The notes under the pieces were generated by a model, which did not search any database, was not told the origin of the DNA, and saw only the letters and a program-made list of their open reading frames with translations. A stretch of DNA of 64,000 bases from NCBI RefSeq assembly GCF_000379425.1, contig NZ_KB902193.1:160795-224794 (forward strand). Reading direction: 5' to 3'. The stretch comes from Corynebacterium lubricantis DSM 45231 (GTDB taxonomy: Bacteria > Actinomycetota > Actinomycetes > Mycobacteriales > Mycobacteriaceae). Below, in pieces: positions 1 to 9,137 of this stretch (positions are counted from its first letter, which is position 1; each line of letters starts with the position of its first letter). The translations under genes and the position numbers were made by a program.

Positions 1-350
1 CAGACGGAGAGGAGCTCTTCAATGGTCAGGCGATCCTGTGTGTCGTTGGCAATACAAAGTCCTACGGTGGTGGGATGACCGTTGTTCCCGACGCCGACCA
101 TCACGACGGGCTCTTCGACATCACGGTGCTCGAAGAGGTCCCGCGGCGCACGTTTCTATTGCAGGCACGACAATTCATGGCAGGGGATTTCTCCGGGCTC
201 GGCGGCGCAATCAAACGCTTTCGCGTGCCCGAGGTGACGCTGCACATGCCTGGTGTGAACACATATGTCGACGGGGACCGGAGTTTCCCCACCCCCGTGT
301 CGCTGCGCATCGCACCAGGTGCGGGCCACTACTTGGTGCCCAAACCATGA
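1..350 (+). CDS. Diacylglycerol/sphingosine-kinase-family lipid kinase, C-terminal part
   Basis: Only the last 115 or so codons are present; the gene begins upstream of the window (reading frame starts at base 3). The visible part reads NTKSYGGGM, then VVPDADHHDGLFDI, then RVPEVTLHMPG and VYVDGD-like text. This is the pattern of the C-terminal beta-sandwich domain of DagK/LCB5-type kinases, where GGGM...P.A...DG is conserved. Such enzymes phosphorylate diacylglycerol or related lipids at the membrane. The nucleotide-binding half is not in view, so the substrate cannot be judged. The stop codon overlaps the start of the next gene (ATGA at 347-350), implying translational coupling. Confidence 0.75.
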   Translation, partial: DGEELFNGQAILCVVGNTKSYGGGMTVVPDADHHDGLFDITVLEEVPRRTFLLQARQFMAGDFSGLGGAIKRFRVPEVTLHMPGVNTYVDGDRSFPTPVSLRIAPGAGHYLVPKP

Positions 351-934
351 CCGAGCCACGAACTGACACCCAAGCGGCCCTCATTCAGGCTGCCCGTGAC
401 ACCTTCATCGAGACCGGTGCGTCTCGCGCAACCATGGCGGGCATCGCCCGGCGCGCCGGTGTCTCGCGTCAGACCGCCTACAACCATTTCGCCTCGGTGG
501 ACAAGCTCGCGGCCGAGGTTATGACTGCCGAGGTCATCGCCCTGTTGGGAGAGGAGGGGCCGGAGGAATTCGCCGGAGATGCCGACGATTTCATCGATCG
601 CGTCATTGACGTGACCTCGCGTGCCAGGGACAACGAACTCTTCGTCGCGCTGATCCGCAAAGACCCCGAGGTCTTCGTGACCTATCAATTCGAGCGCCTG
701 GGCTCGAGCCAGAAAATCATCATTTACTTCATCACCTCCATGTTGGACAAGGTCGCCGAGTCCGGCAGCTCGCCCGGCTTAGCGGAAAGAAACAGACACG
801 ACATGGCCGCGATGATCCTCATGATTACCCAGGCCGCCGCTCTGAGCCGCGAAGCAGTTGTGCCCGAGCTCAGCAGCGACACCGCATGGAAAACCGAACT
901 GACAACGATGCTGAAAGGATATTTATCAGCATGA
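347..934 (+). CDS. TetR-family transcriptional regulator
   Basis: A 195-residue protein with an N-terminal helix-turn-helix (about residues 10-55, containing TMAGIARRAGVSRQTAYNHF) typical of TetR repressors, followed by an all-helical ligand-binding domain. The reading frame is open further upstream, but the ATG at 347 is chosen because the HTH starts right after it and because it overlaps the upstream stop as ATGA. Its own stop overlaps the ATG of glpD (ATGA at 931-934). It is therefore translated as part of a lipid kinase-tetR-glpD operon, and may control glycerol or lipid metabolism in its own operon. That role is inference; the ligand is unknown. Confidence 0.9.
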   Translation: MTEPRTDTQAALIQAARDTFIETGASRATMAGIARRAGVSRQTAYNHFASVDKLAAEVMTAEVIALLGEEGPEEFAGDADDFIDRVIDVTSRARDNELFVALIRKDPEVFVTYQFERLGSSQKIIIYFITSMLDKVAESGSSPGLAERNRHDMAAMILMITQAAALSREAVVPELSSDTAWKTELTTMLKGYLSA

Positions 935-2493
935 AAGATTCCACACGATTGAATGCTTCGCGACGAGCAACCGACCTACACGACTTAGCCACCGGCACGG
1001 AAGGTGTCGATGTGGTGGTCATCGGCGGCGGGATTACCGGGGTCGGCATCGCCCTCGACGCCGCGACGAGGGGCCTGAGCACGGTGCTCGTCGAAAAGCA
1101 TGACCTAGCTTTTGGTACCTCGCGTTTTTCCTCGAAACTTGTCCACGGTGGCCTGCGTTACCTGACCAAAATGGAGTTCGGAATCGCGCGCGATTCCGCT
1201 GTGGAGCGGGGCATCATCATGGAGCGCACCGCGCCGCACCTCGTGCGCTCGCTTCCACAGGTGACGGCCTTGGGGTCGGATACGAACCTGTTTCAAAAGG
1301 CCGCGATGCGGGTGGGTTTTCTGGCCGGAGATGTCCTGCGCAAGCTCGCGGGTACCTCGGTGAAAACGCTGCCGCGTTCGCGCTATGCGGGGCCCGAGGA
1401 AGCCGCGTTGTTGTGCCCGGCCGTTGCTCGCGATAATCTCCGCGGGGCGTGGGTCAACTTCGACGGTCAGATGGTTGATGACGCGCGCTTTGTTACCGCG
1501 GTGGCGCGCACTGCGGCGTCGGAGGGAGCGCGCATCCTGACTCAGTGCGAGGTGCTCTCCGCAGACGGGACGAGCGTGCGGGTGCGTGATCGCATTGACG
1601 ATAATGAATTCACGCTGCAGGCGAAAGCAGTGATCAACGCGAGCGGCGTGTGGGCGGGAAACATTGACCACGCACTGAACTTCCGGCCCGCGCGAGGCAC
1701 ACACGTTGTGATCGACGCCGACCGGCTCGGGAATCCGCAGGGCGCTCTGACTGTGCCGCTCCCGGGGTCGATCTCGCGCTACCTCTTCTTACTCCCGGCT
1801 CCGCACGGGCGCGTGTACTTGGGATTGACCGACGAGGATAATGGTCCAGAAATCCCCGAAGTGCCCGCGACACCGCAGGAAGACATTGACTTCTTGCTCA
1901 CCCACATCAACCGTGCGCTGGATAAAGATCTGACCCACGACGATGTCATCGGTGCCTTTACCGGTCTGCGTCCCCTGCTTGACACCGGTGAGGATGCGGC
2001 TACCGCAGACCTCTCGCGCAGGCACCACATCATCGAGTCAGAAAACGGTGTGATCTCCATTGTCGGAGGCAAGTTCACGGAGTACCGGCTCATGGCCGAG
2101 GAGACTCTCGACGAGGTCGTGCGCCTGAGAAATCTCAGCGCTAGGCGTTGCGTGACCACGACGTTCCCGCTGATCGGCGCGCCGGGTCACCGCGACTACG
2201 CACACGTGGCACCCCGTGATTTGTCCGATCTGCCGGAATCGATTGTGCAGCGCTTCGGCAGGGAAGCACCTGAGGTGATCAGCGATGCCACTGTGGAGCG
2301 GCCCCTTGACCTCGTCACGGGAACCGATCTCACGCGGGCGGAAATCGAATTCGCAGTCACCGCTGAGGGCGCACTCAGCGTCGAAGATGTCCTCGAGCGA
2401 CGCACGCGCATCGCACTTGTGCCAGCGGACGCGGAGGCTGCGCGCGAGGAAGTTATCAGCATTGTCAATCATGCATTGGAGGCAGTTCGATGA
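931..2493 (+). CDS. glpD: FAD-dependent glycerol-3-phosphate dehydrogenase
   Basis: A 520-residue enzyme that oxidises sn-glycerol 3-phosphate to dihydroxyacetone phosphate and passes electrons to quinone at the membrane. The N-terminus has the dinucleotide fold VVVIGGGITGVGIALDAATR and the GlpD signature FGTSRFSSKLVHGGLRYL; a DAO-type FAD domain fills about residues 25-360 and a GlpD C-terminal helical domain follows. The ATG at 931 is preferred over an in-frame ATG at 886 because AAAGGA lies 9-10 bases upstream and it overlaps the tetR stop. It is coupled to the lipid kinase and regulator upstream, which fits a glycerolipid turnover unit. Confidence 0.93.
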   Translation: MKDSTRLNASRRATDLHDLATGTEGVDVVVIGGGITGVGIALDAATRGLSTVLVEKHDLAFGTSRFSSKLVHGGLRYLTKMEFGIARDSAVERGIIMERTAPHLVRSLPQVTALGSDTNLFQKAAMRVGFLAGDVLRKLAGTSVKTLPRSRYAGPEEAALLCPAVARDNLRGAWVNFDGQMVDDARFVTAVARTAASEGARILTQCEVLSADGTSVRVRDRIDDNEFTLQAKAVINASGVWAGNIDHALNFRPARGTHVVIDADRLGNPQGALTVPLPGSISRYLFLLPAPHGRVYLGLTDEDNGPEIPEVPATPQEDIDFLLTHINRALDKDLTHDDVIGAFTGLRPLLDTGEDAATADLSRRHHIIESENGVISIVGGKFTEYRLMAEETLDEVVRLRNLSARRCVTTTFPLIGAPGHRDYAHVAPRDLSDLPESIVQRFGREAPEVISDATVERPLDLVTGTDLTRAEIEFAVTAEGALSVEDVLERRTRIALVPADAEAAREEVISIVNHALEAVR

Positions 2494-2699
2494 ATCTTGT
2501 ACCCCGAATCCTGGCAGCGACTCAAACGCGGGCCCCGCGGCTGACCGCGAAGGTGTTGTCGAGGCTGACCAGCAAGAAATCCAGCAAGAAATCCCACTCT
2601 GTCGCTGAATCGGCGCCCTTGCAGCCGACGAATGACCCGGGTGGCCGGACGAACGGGATCGCCGCGGCGAACCGGGCTGCGGGCATCCCGGGGGCGTAG
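2490..2699 (+). CDS. Small basic protein of unknown function
   Basis: A 69-codon frame whose ATG overlaps the glpD stop (ATGA at 2490-2493), the same coupling used by the two junctions upstream. The N-terminal half is rich in Arg, Lys and Ser (TSKKSSKKSHS) and could form a basic amphipathic helix; the C-terminal half is Gly/Asn/Ala rich. I recognise no domain. The coupling is the only argument for it being real; the alternative is an unused 3' end. It stops about 70 bases before the terminator hairpin that closes the emb gene from the other strand. Confidence 0.35.
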   Translation: MNLVPRILAATQTRAPRLTAKVLSRLTSKKSSKKSHSVAESAPLQPTNDPGGRTNGIAAANRAAGIPGA

Positions 2700-2767
2700 A
2701 ACTGTCCACTCGATACACAACCAGCCTGGCATAGAGAGTTTCGCGGGATTGGTTGCAAGCACAAGAA

Positions 2768-2798
2768 AAGGCGTGGCCCCTTTAACGGGTCACGCCTT
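2768..2798 (-). terminator. Terminator hairpin after emb
   Basis: AAGGCGTGgCCC pairs with GGGtCACGCCTT across a 7-base loop. On the minus strand the stem is followed by TTTTCT, so it fits a rho-independent terminator for emb; it may also stop transcription coming from glpD. Confidence 0.75.
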
Positions 2799-2821
2799 AA
2801 CTAGTGCTACTCGAACAAGTA

Positions 2822-5800
2822 CTACTCGATGTCTCGGATCTTCATGTCCGACGGATGCCACAGGCCGGAGCGGGTGATTTCCTCATAATCGATTTGGGCG
2901 AGGTCAGGCTTTTGCCCAGTCGAGTCCGTGCGCTGTTCGTACTTGGCCACGGAGCCCCAGTCGCGCTGCCAATCACCGCGAAGGTAAGCAGGGATTTCGT
3001 AGGAGTAGTTCACAGCCTCGGCCGTGCCCAACGAACCGCCACCAAGGAAGTCCATGAACCCAGAGAGGGAGGCCTTACCCGGCGCGTCAGGGGAGATGCG
3101 GAACTCAGGGATCTCGGTGACACCAGCGTAGTGGTCAAATGGACGCTGATCTGGGAACTGCAAAGAAATCGACCAGTCCAGCAGGCCAGGTGTATCGGCC
3201 GGGATGACGTCGTTCATCGACTCCAGCTCAGGCACACGCGGCGGGGTCACCGCGATCCAGTCTTCCTCTGCGAGCGACTTGTCGGAAGCGACAATGCGCA
3301 CGACATTGGCTTCGGCAGGTAGGTCTTCGATGGGGTAGCGCAGGTTGCGCCACGAAGGGGTCGGACCAGTATCCATCATCTGGACTTCGCCAAGGGCCTC
3401 TACTCGGCCTGCTTCGGTGAGTGTGCCGTACTCGAGAAGGAGCTCCTGACCGTCCTGCTCGACGCCATTGATGTCATCGTGCTTGATCTTGCCTGCTACG
3501 GACACCACAACGAGAGGCGCAGTTTCTGTAGCTTCGGGAAGCTCGAACCACTCGGTCTCGATCTCGGCGGCGTTTCGAGGCTCCTCCTCGTAGGAACCCA
3601 ATACCGGGATGCGGGTGTAATCCAGGTTGAACGGCAGATTCACCGTCGAACCGTTGACACCGGTGTCTTCGGAATCACGGTTGCCCTGAGTCCCAGATTG
3701 CGACGTGGATTGCTGGGCAATCGCCTCCTGGGTGGTGTCTTCTGCGTTATTGGTTGTTTCTGGAACACCCGCGGAGGTGGAGTCTTGCTCGGTGCCTGTG
3801 CGGGATTCCGTGTTCGCGTTGCCGGAGGTGGTCTGCGGGTTATCGCCGATGGCGCCGACGGCAGCCGACGACATGTTTTCGGGCTCGATAAATCCTGGCA
3901 CGCCGTCCGGGGTGAAACCACGGTTTTCGCCTGAATCCAACGATCGTCCCAGCGGAGTGCCGTTGATCGGGGTGAGGAAGGAATCGTTCGTATTGGTTTC
4001 CATCATGACGTCCTTGGCTATACCCGAGCTGTCGCCTCCGAAGGAGCGCACGTTGCCCATACCGACGGAGTAGGCAGGAGCCTGATCGATGAACGACTTT
4101 ACAAAGGACAAACTAGAGAAGGCCACCATGAGCACGCACGCGATCGCGATAGGTGCGGACATGATTCCGGCGAACTTGCCGCTGGCTGCTTTCTGGTTTG
4201 CCTCAAACTCGCGGAGGCGCCCGGCTTGTTCGGCCTTACCTCGTTGGTAGGAGTGCTTAAAGGACTGCCAAATGCCGATACCCAGCACGATCATGGCGAC
4301 AAGCAGCATGACCGAGCTTGCCTCGATGGCCTTGAACTGCACAGGTCGATCCCACCACGGGATAGCGAAGGAGGATGCGTACCACCAGGCGTTCCAGCCG
4401 GCGAGGGTAATGGCTAGGAGGAAGAGCACCGCCGCGATAGAGAGCGTGCGAGCTCTGACCGATTTCATCGCGATCTGCGACAGCACAACCGCACCCACAG
4501 CCGCGATGGCACCTGCGATACCCGCGTAGATACCGAAGTGGTGGGTCCACTTTGTCGGGGTGAACATGAGGAAGAACATCGAGAAGGCCACGATCAGCAG
4601 CAAACGCTCGGTGGGGGCCTTTGCAATACCGGGCACGTTGCCGTGGCGGGTGAAGCTCCACACGATCAGAATCAGGCAGAAGAGCATGGTGAACATGGCG
4701 AAGCGACGCGACATGGACCCGTCCACAGACTGCTGGAAGAGCGTGGAGTAGCGCACCCATTCGGAGTACCACTCCAGGGCCGGCCCGACTGCGGAACGCA
4801 CCGAGGTGGACTCCACCACAGCCATTAACGTCTGATCGGCAAAGACAGGGACCAACACTGCAGTGCCAGCACCGAGGAAAGGCCCAATATACGCAGCCCA
4901 CGGGGCGTGGTAGAGACGTGCCTTCATGATGCGGAACAGCGACGGGATGGCGACTAAGAACACGCCAACCGCCATCAAGCCGGTCGGGCCTGCGGTCAAG
5001 GTAAACACCGCGGTGATCGTGCCCAGGGCGGCTGGGAAAAGACGCTTCGTGGCAATCGCGCGTTCAAACAAAGCCCAGGTAATAATGGTGCCCACTGCCA
5101 CCATCGGCTCTGGCCTCAGACCGTTGTTATATGGCAGCCAGAAGGCCAGGAACATAAACGCTGCGGTCCAATATGCCACTCGTCGTCCAGCGACGGCTTC
5201 GCCGAGACGTGGAAGGATTTCGCGCGAGAGGAACCACCAGATCAACAAACCGGCGATCAGCGTTGGAAGGCGCATCCAGATCGATGCCGTGGACACCTGC
5301 GCGAAGGCAGCGAGCAGGTCGTAGAACGGGGAGCCGAAAGGCGATTCCGGCACGCCATACCAGCGGTAGTAGTTCGCCATGTAGCCGGATTCGCTCGACG
5401 CCCTGGCCATCGTGAGAATGAAGCCGTCGTCGGAGGTGTTGGCGCCGAAGATGTGCCAGAATCCGAGGACGAAAACGACGAGCCCGTCCAGAGGCTTGAA
5501 CGTGCGCCAGTTCTTGTTGAACAGTGCGATCCTGCGACCGTCGAGCTGATCCATGCGCCACAGGGACCACAGAGCAACCAACGCCAGCAGAATGCCACCG
5601 ACCATGGAAATGAGCTTCAAGGTAGTCGGTGTCGTGGTGAAGCGGGAGTTGATCTCTACATCCGCTTGTAGACCTGCGGCTGTGAGCGCCTCCGCGTCGC
5701 CCTCGATCTCGGAGTAGATACCGGTGAGCTGCGGGCGCAGATCATCCTCGGTGGTCTCGTCGAAACTCGTGCCCGGAATCGCAACATGCACACCGTCTTC

Positions 5801-6271
5801 GGTGGCTGACAATTCGACCACGGCATCGGCAGGGAGGGAATCAAGCTGCTGCGGGGTGAGCTCGAAAACGACCTCGTTGAGCGAGCTCACGCTCAGGCCC
5901 CCACCAGACGGCGCGGTCACGAACAGCCCACGGTCGTAGGCCTGCTCGGAATCGTCGGGAAGCGTGCCCACTACCGTGCTCTGACCGTCGCGCACAGAGT
6001 TGATTGCCTCGACCGGGATGCTTAAATCCAAAGATTCCGGGGCCATGGAGATCAACGGTGCGTTGACAGAGTTCAGGGAGTCATTCTGCGGCCAGCTAAA
6101 CGACGATTGCGTCTGGCTGACCGGAAGAAACGGTGTTGCCACGAACAACAGGAAAGATAGTAGTCCTGAGACGATCGCAAGGTTTTTGAGCCATGCGGGG
6201 GCCTTTTGCGGCGCCGGTTGGCGAGGTGGCGCCTTCACCGCGCTGCCTGGGTTTTCAAGCTGTGAGTTCAA
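2822..6271 (-). CDS. emb: Arabinosyltransferase Emb (ethambutol target family)
   Basis: A 1149-residue GT-C membrane glycosyltransferase that extends the arabinan of arabinogalactan using decaprenylphosphoryl-arabinose. One N-terminal membrane segment (about 28-50) precedes an extracellular domain. A polytopic core starts near residue 215 and carries the GT-C acidic motif in NTSDDGF (Asp281-Asp282). The segment GYMANYYRWYGVPESPFG matches the EmbB ethambutol-resistance region; the Met equivalent to EmbB Met306 is Met298 here. The last third is an extracellular carbohydrate-binding region containing a Ser/Thr/Asn-rich linker (around 790-860). It is the last gene of the dprE1-dprE2-aftA-emb run; corynebacteria carry one Emb where mycobacteria have three. 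Confidence 0.95.
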   Translation of the reverse strand: MNSQLENPGSAVKAPPRQPAPQKAPAWLKNLAIVSGLLSFLLFVATPFLPVSQTQSSFSWPQNDSLNSVNAPLISMAPESLDLSIPVEAINSVRDGQSTVVGTLPDDSEQAYDRGLFVTAPSGGGLSVSSLNEVVFELTPQQLDSLPADAVVELSATEDGVHVAIPGTSFDETTEDDLRPQLTGIYSEIEGDAEALTAAGLQADVEINSRFTTTPTTLKLISMVGGILLALVALWSLWRMDQLDGRRIALFNKNWRTFKPLDGLVVFVLGFWHIFGANTSDDGFILTMARASSESGYMANYYRWYGVPESPFGSPFYDLLAAFAQVSTASIWMRLPTLIAGLLIWWFLSREILPRLGEAVAGRRVAYWTAAFMFLAFWLPYNNGLRPEPMVAVGTIITWALFERAIATKRLFPAALGTITAVFTLTAGPTGLMAVGVFLVAIPSLFRIMKARLYHAPWAAYIGPFLGAGTAVLVPVFADQTLMAVVESTSVRSAVGPALEWYSEWVRYSTLFQQSVDGSMSRRFAMFTMLFCLILIVWSFTRHGNVPGIAKAPTERLLLIVAFSMFFLMFTPTKWTHHFGIYAGIAGAIAAVGAVVLSQIAMKSVRARTLSIAAVLFLLAITLAGWNAWWYASSFAIPWWDRPVQFKAIEASSVMLLVAMIVLGIGIWQSFKHSYQRGKAEQAGRLREFEANQKAASGKFAGIMSAPIAIACVLMVAFSSLSFVKSFIDQAPAYSVGMGNVRSFGGDSSGIAKDVMMETNTNDSFLTPINGTPLGRSLDSGENRGFTPDGVPGFIEPENMSSAAVGAIGDNPQTTSGNANTESRTGTEQDSTSAGVPETTNNAEDTTQEAIAQQSTSQSGTQGNRDSEDTGVNGSTVNLPFNLDYTRIPVLGSYEEEPRNAAEIETEWFELPEATETAPLVVVSVAGKIKHDDINGVEQDGQELLLEYGTLTEAGRVEALGEVQMMDTGPTPSWRNLRYPIEDLPAEANVVRIVASDKSLAEEDWIAVTPPRVPELESMNDVIPADTPGLLDWSISLQFPDQRPFDHYAGVTEIPEFRISPDAPGKASLSGFMDFLGGGSLGTAEAVNYSYEIPAYLRGDWQRDWGSVAKYEQRTDSTGQKPDLAQIDYEEITRSGLWHPSDMKIRDIE

Positions 6272-6291
6272 TTCTCGATCCTGACTTCTAT

Positions 6292-8328
6292 TTACTTAAT
6301 CCGGGCAACTACAACGAAAGGCCCAATTTGGGTGGAGTCCCAATCGGCGCTGTCGAACACTTCTGGATTAAAGATCAATCCTTCATAGCGTACATTTGGC
6401 TGGCTCGGGTAGATATCTTCGGCGATGTGCGTCTTCCATCCTGGGGCAGGCTCGGTGGAGTTCTCGGTCGTTGTATCGAGGGTCCCGCGGAAGATAAACA
6501 CATCCGGACTGCGCCACGGAGCAGCATCGAGTTCTTCCTTGAACGCCTCGGGATCGCCCTCATTGGCGTAGGACGCTTGGGCCCAGTTCGCGATTGTTTC
6601 ATTGCGGGCGTCGAATTCGCCCAGCGGATTCGCATAGTGGCTGGTGAAGGCGTTGAAGCCGTGGTACGGGCGGTAAGCCATGAAGTTGATCTCGTCGGTA
6701 AGCACGACCGTGTCGTTGGGTACGTACCCGTAATCGCGAATGAGCTCATCAATCTGAGCGTAGTAGCGGCCAGGATCCGGGGCATAGCGGTCGGCGCGCT
6801 CGCCATAGCCATCGGTGTCTTGGTACGCCTGATCGATGTGCGACTCATTCTCGCCAGGAATTTGCTGCACATAGACCAGCCCGCCGAGTGCGAGGATCGC
6901 GATGAAAGCGACGGTGATACGACGGTTGGTTTGATCACCGAAGCGGCCGGGATAGAAGTACTCCGGGCCGCGATAGCGCAGTTCAGCGAGTGCCAGCACA
7001 CCTGTCGTGGACATAATCAGCACGATGAGGGTTTCCACGCGGAAACCCAACAGCGTGGTACCAAGCACGGTTGCCAGCATCGAGAGCAGCGCCCAAACAT
7101 AAAAAACACCGGTCGCGATGGCGAGCACACGAACTTCCGGGTTGTTGAACCGGAACAACATGTACAAAAAGCCAAACAGGCACAACAAACCGATGATGGA
7201 GAAAGACAGGAATGGAATCGGGAACATTGTTCCCTCCTCCGGCAAGAAGTGCTGCGCTGTGGATGCACCCATGGGGGCTCCGGAAAGCACTGCCATGACG
7301 TAAGGCCCCCAGGCGACCAGCGCGATGGCGATGGCGCCGAAACCCATCACCATGAGTTGGCGGATCGGAATCCAGCGGTTCTTAACTGTGGAAGAAAAGG
7401 CCGCGACGAACGCTAACACCACCACGGCCAGCGCCACGGTTCCCGTAAATAGCGTGTAGAAGCTGGCGGAAACGCCCAAGTAGATCATGATGGCGATCGT
7501 TGCTGGCCACGAGCCGTGCAGCGCGCGCTGGGTGAGAACGATGATCGCCGGGACGAAGAGCGCGACGACGGCCGCATACGGTTCGTCGGGTGTCATGGTC
7601 AAGACGATGCAGATGGTGACAAGCGAGATTCCGGTAGCGAGCGGGAGCGAGCCCACGAGCTTGCGCCAGATGGGGCCGAGGCAGGCAGCGGCCGCGGCCA
7701 TAGAGACCAGCGCCCACGGTTGGTACACCTCCCAGCCAGGCATGTTCAGCGCATTCGCCATGCGTCCACCAAGCCAGAACCAACCAATGGGGTAGTAGGT
7801 GGGCAGGTCGATATAGTTCATGTCCTGATTCGCAAACGTGTCCGTCATGCGAGTGAGGAACTGGGTGCGGAAGCCCTGATCGACCTGGATTCCGTCGAGG
7901 TAGAGCTTGGTGGCGGACAGCGGAATACCCAAAGTGGTGACGACAAGCGCCGACGGTGCCAAGTAGCACACGGCCTCAGAGGCAATCTTGCGCCACGTGG
8001 CGCGCGTGTCCCCGCGCTTGCGGGCGCGCAGCCACAACAGCACCACTGCGACAACCGCGATGAGGATAAATAGTGACGCCGCAGTAGTCAGTGCGCGCGT
8101 GACATTCGAGGTGCTAAACGCCGGCAGCGAGATGGAATGCAACACAAACCAAGCACCAAGAGCAAGCACCCCGCCGAGCACACCGTAGACCACTACTGAA
8201 GCAATGGTCCGCCCAGTCGAAACACTATCGGGAGTGCGTTCGGCTGAGGTATAGGTGGGTGTGTTCGTCGGGGTGCTTGGGGGAGCGTTCGTTGGGCTTG
8301 GCGAAGACCCGGTGGGTGAAACTGTCAT
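6292..8328 (-). CDS. aftA: Galactan 5-O-arabinofuranosyltransferase AftA
   Basis: A 678-residue polytopic GT-C protein that adds the first arabinofuranosyl residues to the galactan chain, with decaprenylphosphoryl-arabinose as donor. It has an N-terminal Pro/Ser/Thr-rich tail, about 11 predicted membrane helices and a soluble C-terminal domain. The loop FANQDMNYIDLPTYYPIGWF matches AftA proteins. The start at 8328 (MTVSPTG) is preferred over in-frame ATGs at 8352 and 8436: GGGAG lies ten bases upstream, and the longer forms would run into dprE2. Its position directly before emb and after dprE2 agrees with the mycobacterial order Rv3790-Rv3793. Confidence 0.93.
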   Translation of the reverse strand: MTVSPTGSSPSPTNAPPSTPTNTPTYTSAERTPDSVSTGRTIASVVVYGVLGGVLALGAWFVLHSISLPAFSTSNVTRALTTAASLFILIAVVAVVLLWLRARKRGDTRATWRKIASEAVCYLAPSALVVTTLGIPLSATKLYLDGIQVDQGFRTQFLTRMTDTFANQDMNYIDLPTYYPIGWFWLGGRMANALNMPGWEVYQPWALVSMAAAAACLGPIWRKLVGSLPLATGISLVTICIVLTMTPDEPYAAVVALFVPAIIVLTQRALHGSWPATIAIMIYLGVSASFYTLFTGTVALAVVVLAFVAAFSSTVKNRWIPIRQLMVMGFGAIAIALVAWGPYVMAVLSGAPMGASTAQHFLPEEGTMFPIPFLSFSIIGLLCLFGFLYMLFRFNNPEVRVLAIATGVFYVWALLSMLATVLGTTLLGFRVETLIVLIMSTTGVLALAELRYRGPEYFYPGRFGDQTNRRITVAFIAILALGGLVYVQQIPGENESHIDQAYQDTDGYGERADRYAPDPGRYYAQIDELIRDYGYVPNDTVVLTDEINFMAYRPYHGFNAFTSHYANPLGEFDARNETIANWAQASYANEGDPEAFKEELDAAPWRSPDVFIFRGTLDTTTENSTEPAPGWKTHIAEDIYPSQPNVRYEGLIFNPEVFDSADWDSTQIGPFVVVARIK

Positions 8329-8356
8329 GCAAAACAGTCTCCCATATGCCATCAAA

Positions 8357-9124
8357 TTAGAGGTTAAGCCTGCGCATAATCGGGGCAGGAATATGCTGTA
8401 GCACGAAAGAAACAGGTCCGAATGCCTTATGGACAAAGATATTCGACTTGTTGTGCAGCACTGCCTCGACGGTCTCGTGAGCCACCTCGTCGACGTTGAC
8501 GGTCAGCGGGGCTTCTTTTTCAATATCCGCGGTCATCTTGGTGCGGACCTGGCCCGGGCGAACCACGACGACGTTCACGCCGGTGCCGCGCAGCGCCTCA
8601 CCCAGCTGGGAGTAGAAGCCGTCCACGCCAGCCTTGGCGGAGCCGTAAACAAAGTTGGAGCGACGCACCTTCATACCGGCAACGGAACTCATGGCCACGA
8701 TGGTGCCGTGGCCCTGGTTCTTCATGGCCTGGCCGAGGAGAACACCGACAGAGACAGCGGCGGTGTAGTTGAGCTGGGCAGAGGCAACAGCGGCCTGCTG
8801 GTTCTGCCAGAGCTCTTCCTGATCACCGAGGGAGCCGAAAGCGACGATGGCAACATCCACGTCACCCTTGGAGTAGACCTCGGAGATAACTGCCTCGTGG
8901 GTGTCGAAGGCGGTCGCGTCGAAATCAATCACGTCGACAACGCTCGCACCGGCCTGCTCGACCTGGGCGCGGGCTTCGTCGATACGCGGCGAATCCTTGC
9001 GTGCTGCAAGGGTGACCTTTGGAGCGCCACCGCGGGAGACGAATTCCTTGACAATGCCAAGGCCGATCTCGGAGGTGCCGCCAAGAAGAAGAATGTGTTG
9101 TGCTTGACCTACTGCGTTGAGCAT
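8357..9124 (-). CDS. dprE2: Decaprenylphosphoryl-2-keto-D-erythropentose reductase
   Basis: A 255-residue short-chain dehydrogenase. With DprE1 it epimerises decaprenylphosphoryl-ribose to decaprenylphosphoryl-arabinose, the sole arabinose donor for the cell wall; DprE2 is the NADH-dependent reductive step. The sequence shows the cofactor loop LLGGTSEIGLGI near the N-terminus, the catalytic Ser region MSSVAG and the YxxxK motif in VYGSAKAG. It lies 13 bases after dprE1 and 28 bases before the aftA start, consistent with one operon. Confidence 0.95.
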   Translation of the reverse strand: MLNAVGQAQHILLLGGTSEIGLGIVKEFVSRGGAPKVTLAARKDSPRIDEARAQVEQAGASVVDVIDFDATAFDTHEAVISEVYSKGDVDVAIVAFGSLGDQEELWQNQQAAVASAQLNYTAAVSVGVLLGQAMKNQGHGTIVAMSSVAGMKVRRSNFVYGSAKAGVDGFYSQLGEALRGTGVNVVVVRPGQVRTKMTADIEKEAPLTVNVDEVAHETVEAVLHNKSNIFVHKAFGPVSFVLQHIPAPIMRRLNL

Positions 9125-9137
9125 AGGGCGGTCCTTT

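Noticed and set aside
38..346. Open N-terminal extension of the TetR frame over the lipid kinase gene
   Set aside because: It reads as Arg/His-rich shadow sequence in a GC-rich gene. The TetR HTH begins right after the ATG at 347, which also forms an ATGA overlap.
1105..1704. Minus-strand 199-codon frame inside glpD
   Set aside because: It is an antisense shadow of a well-recognised enzyme gene with no start signal.
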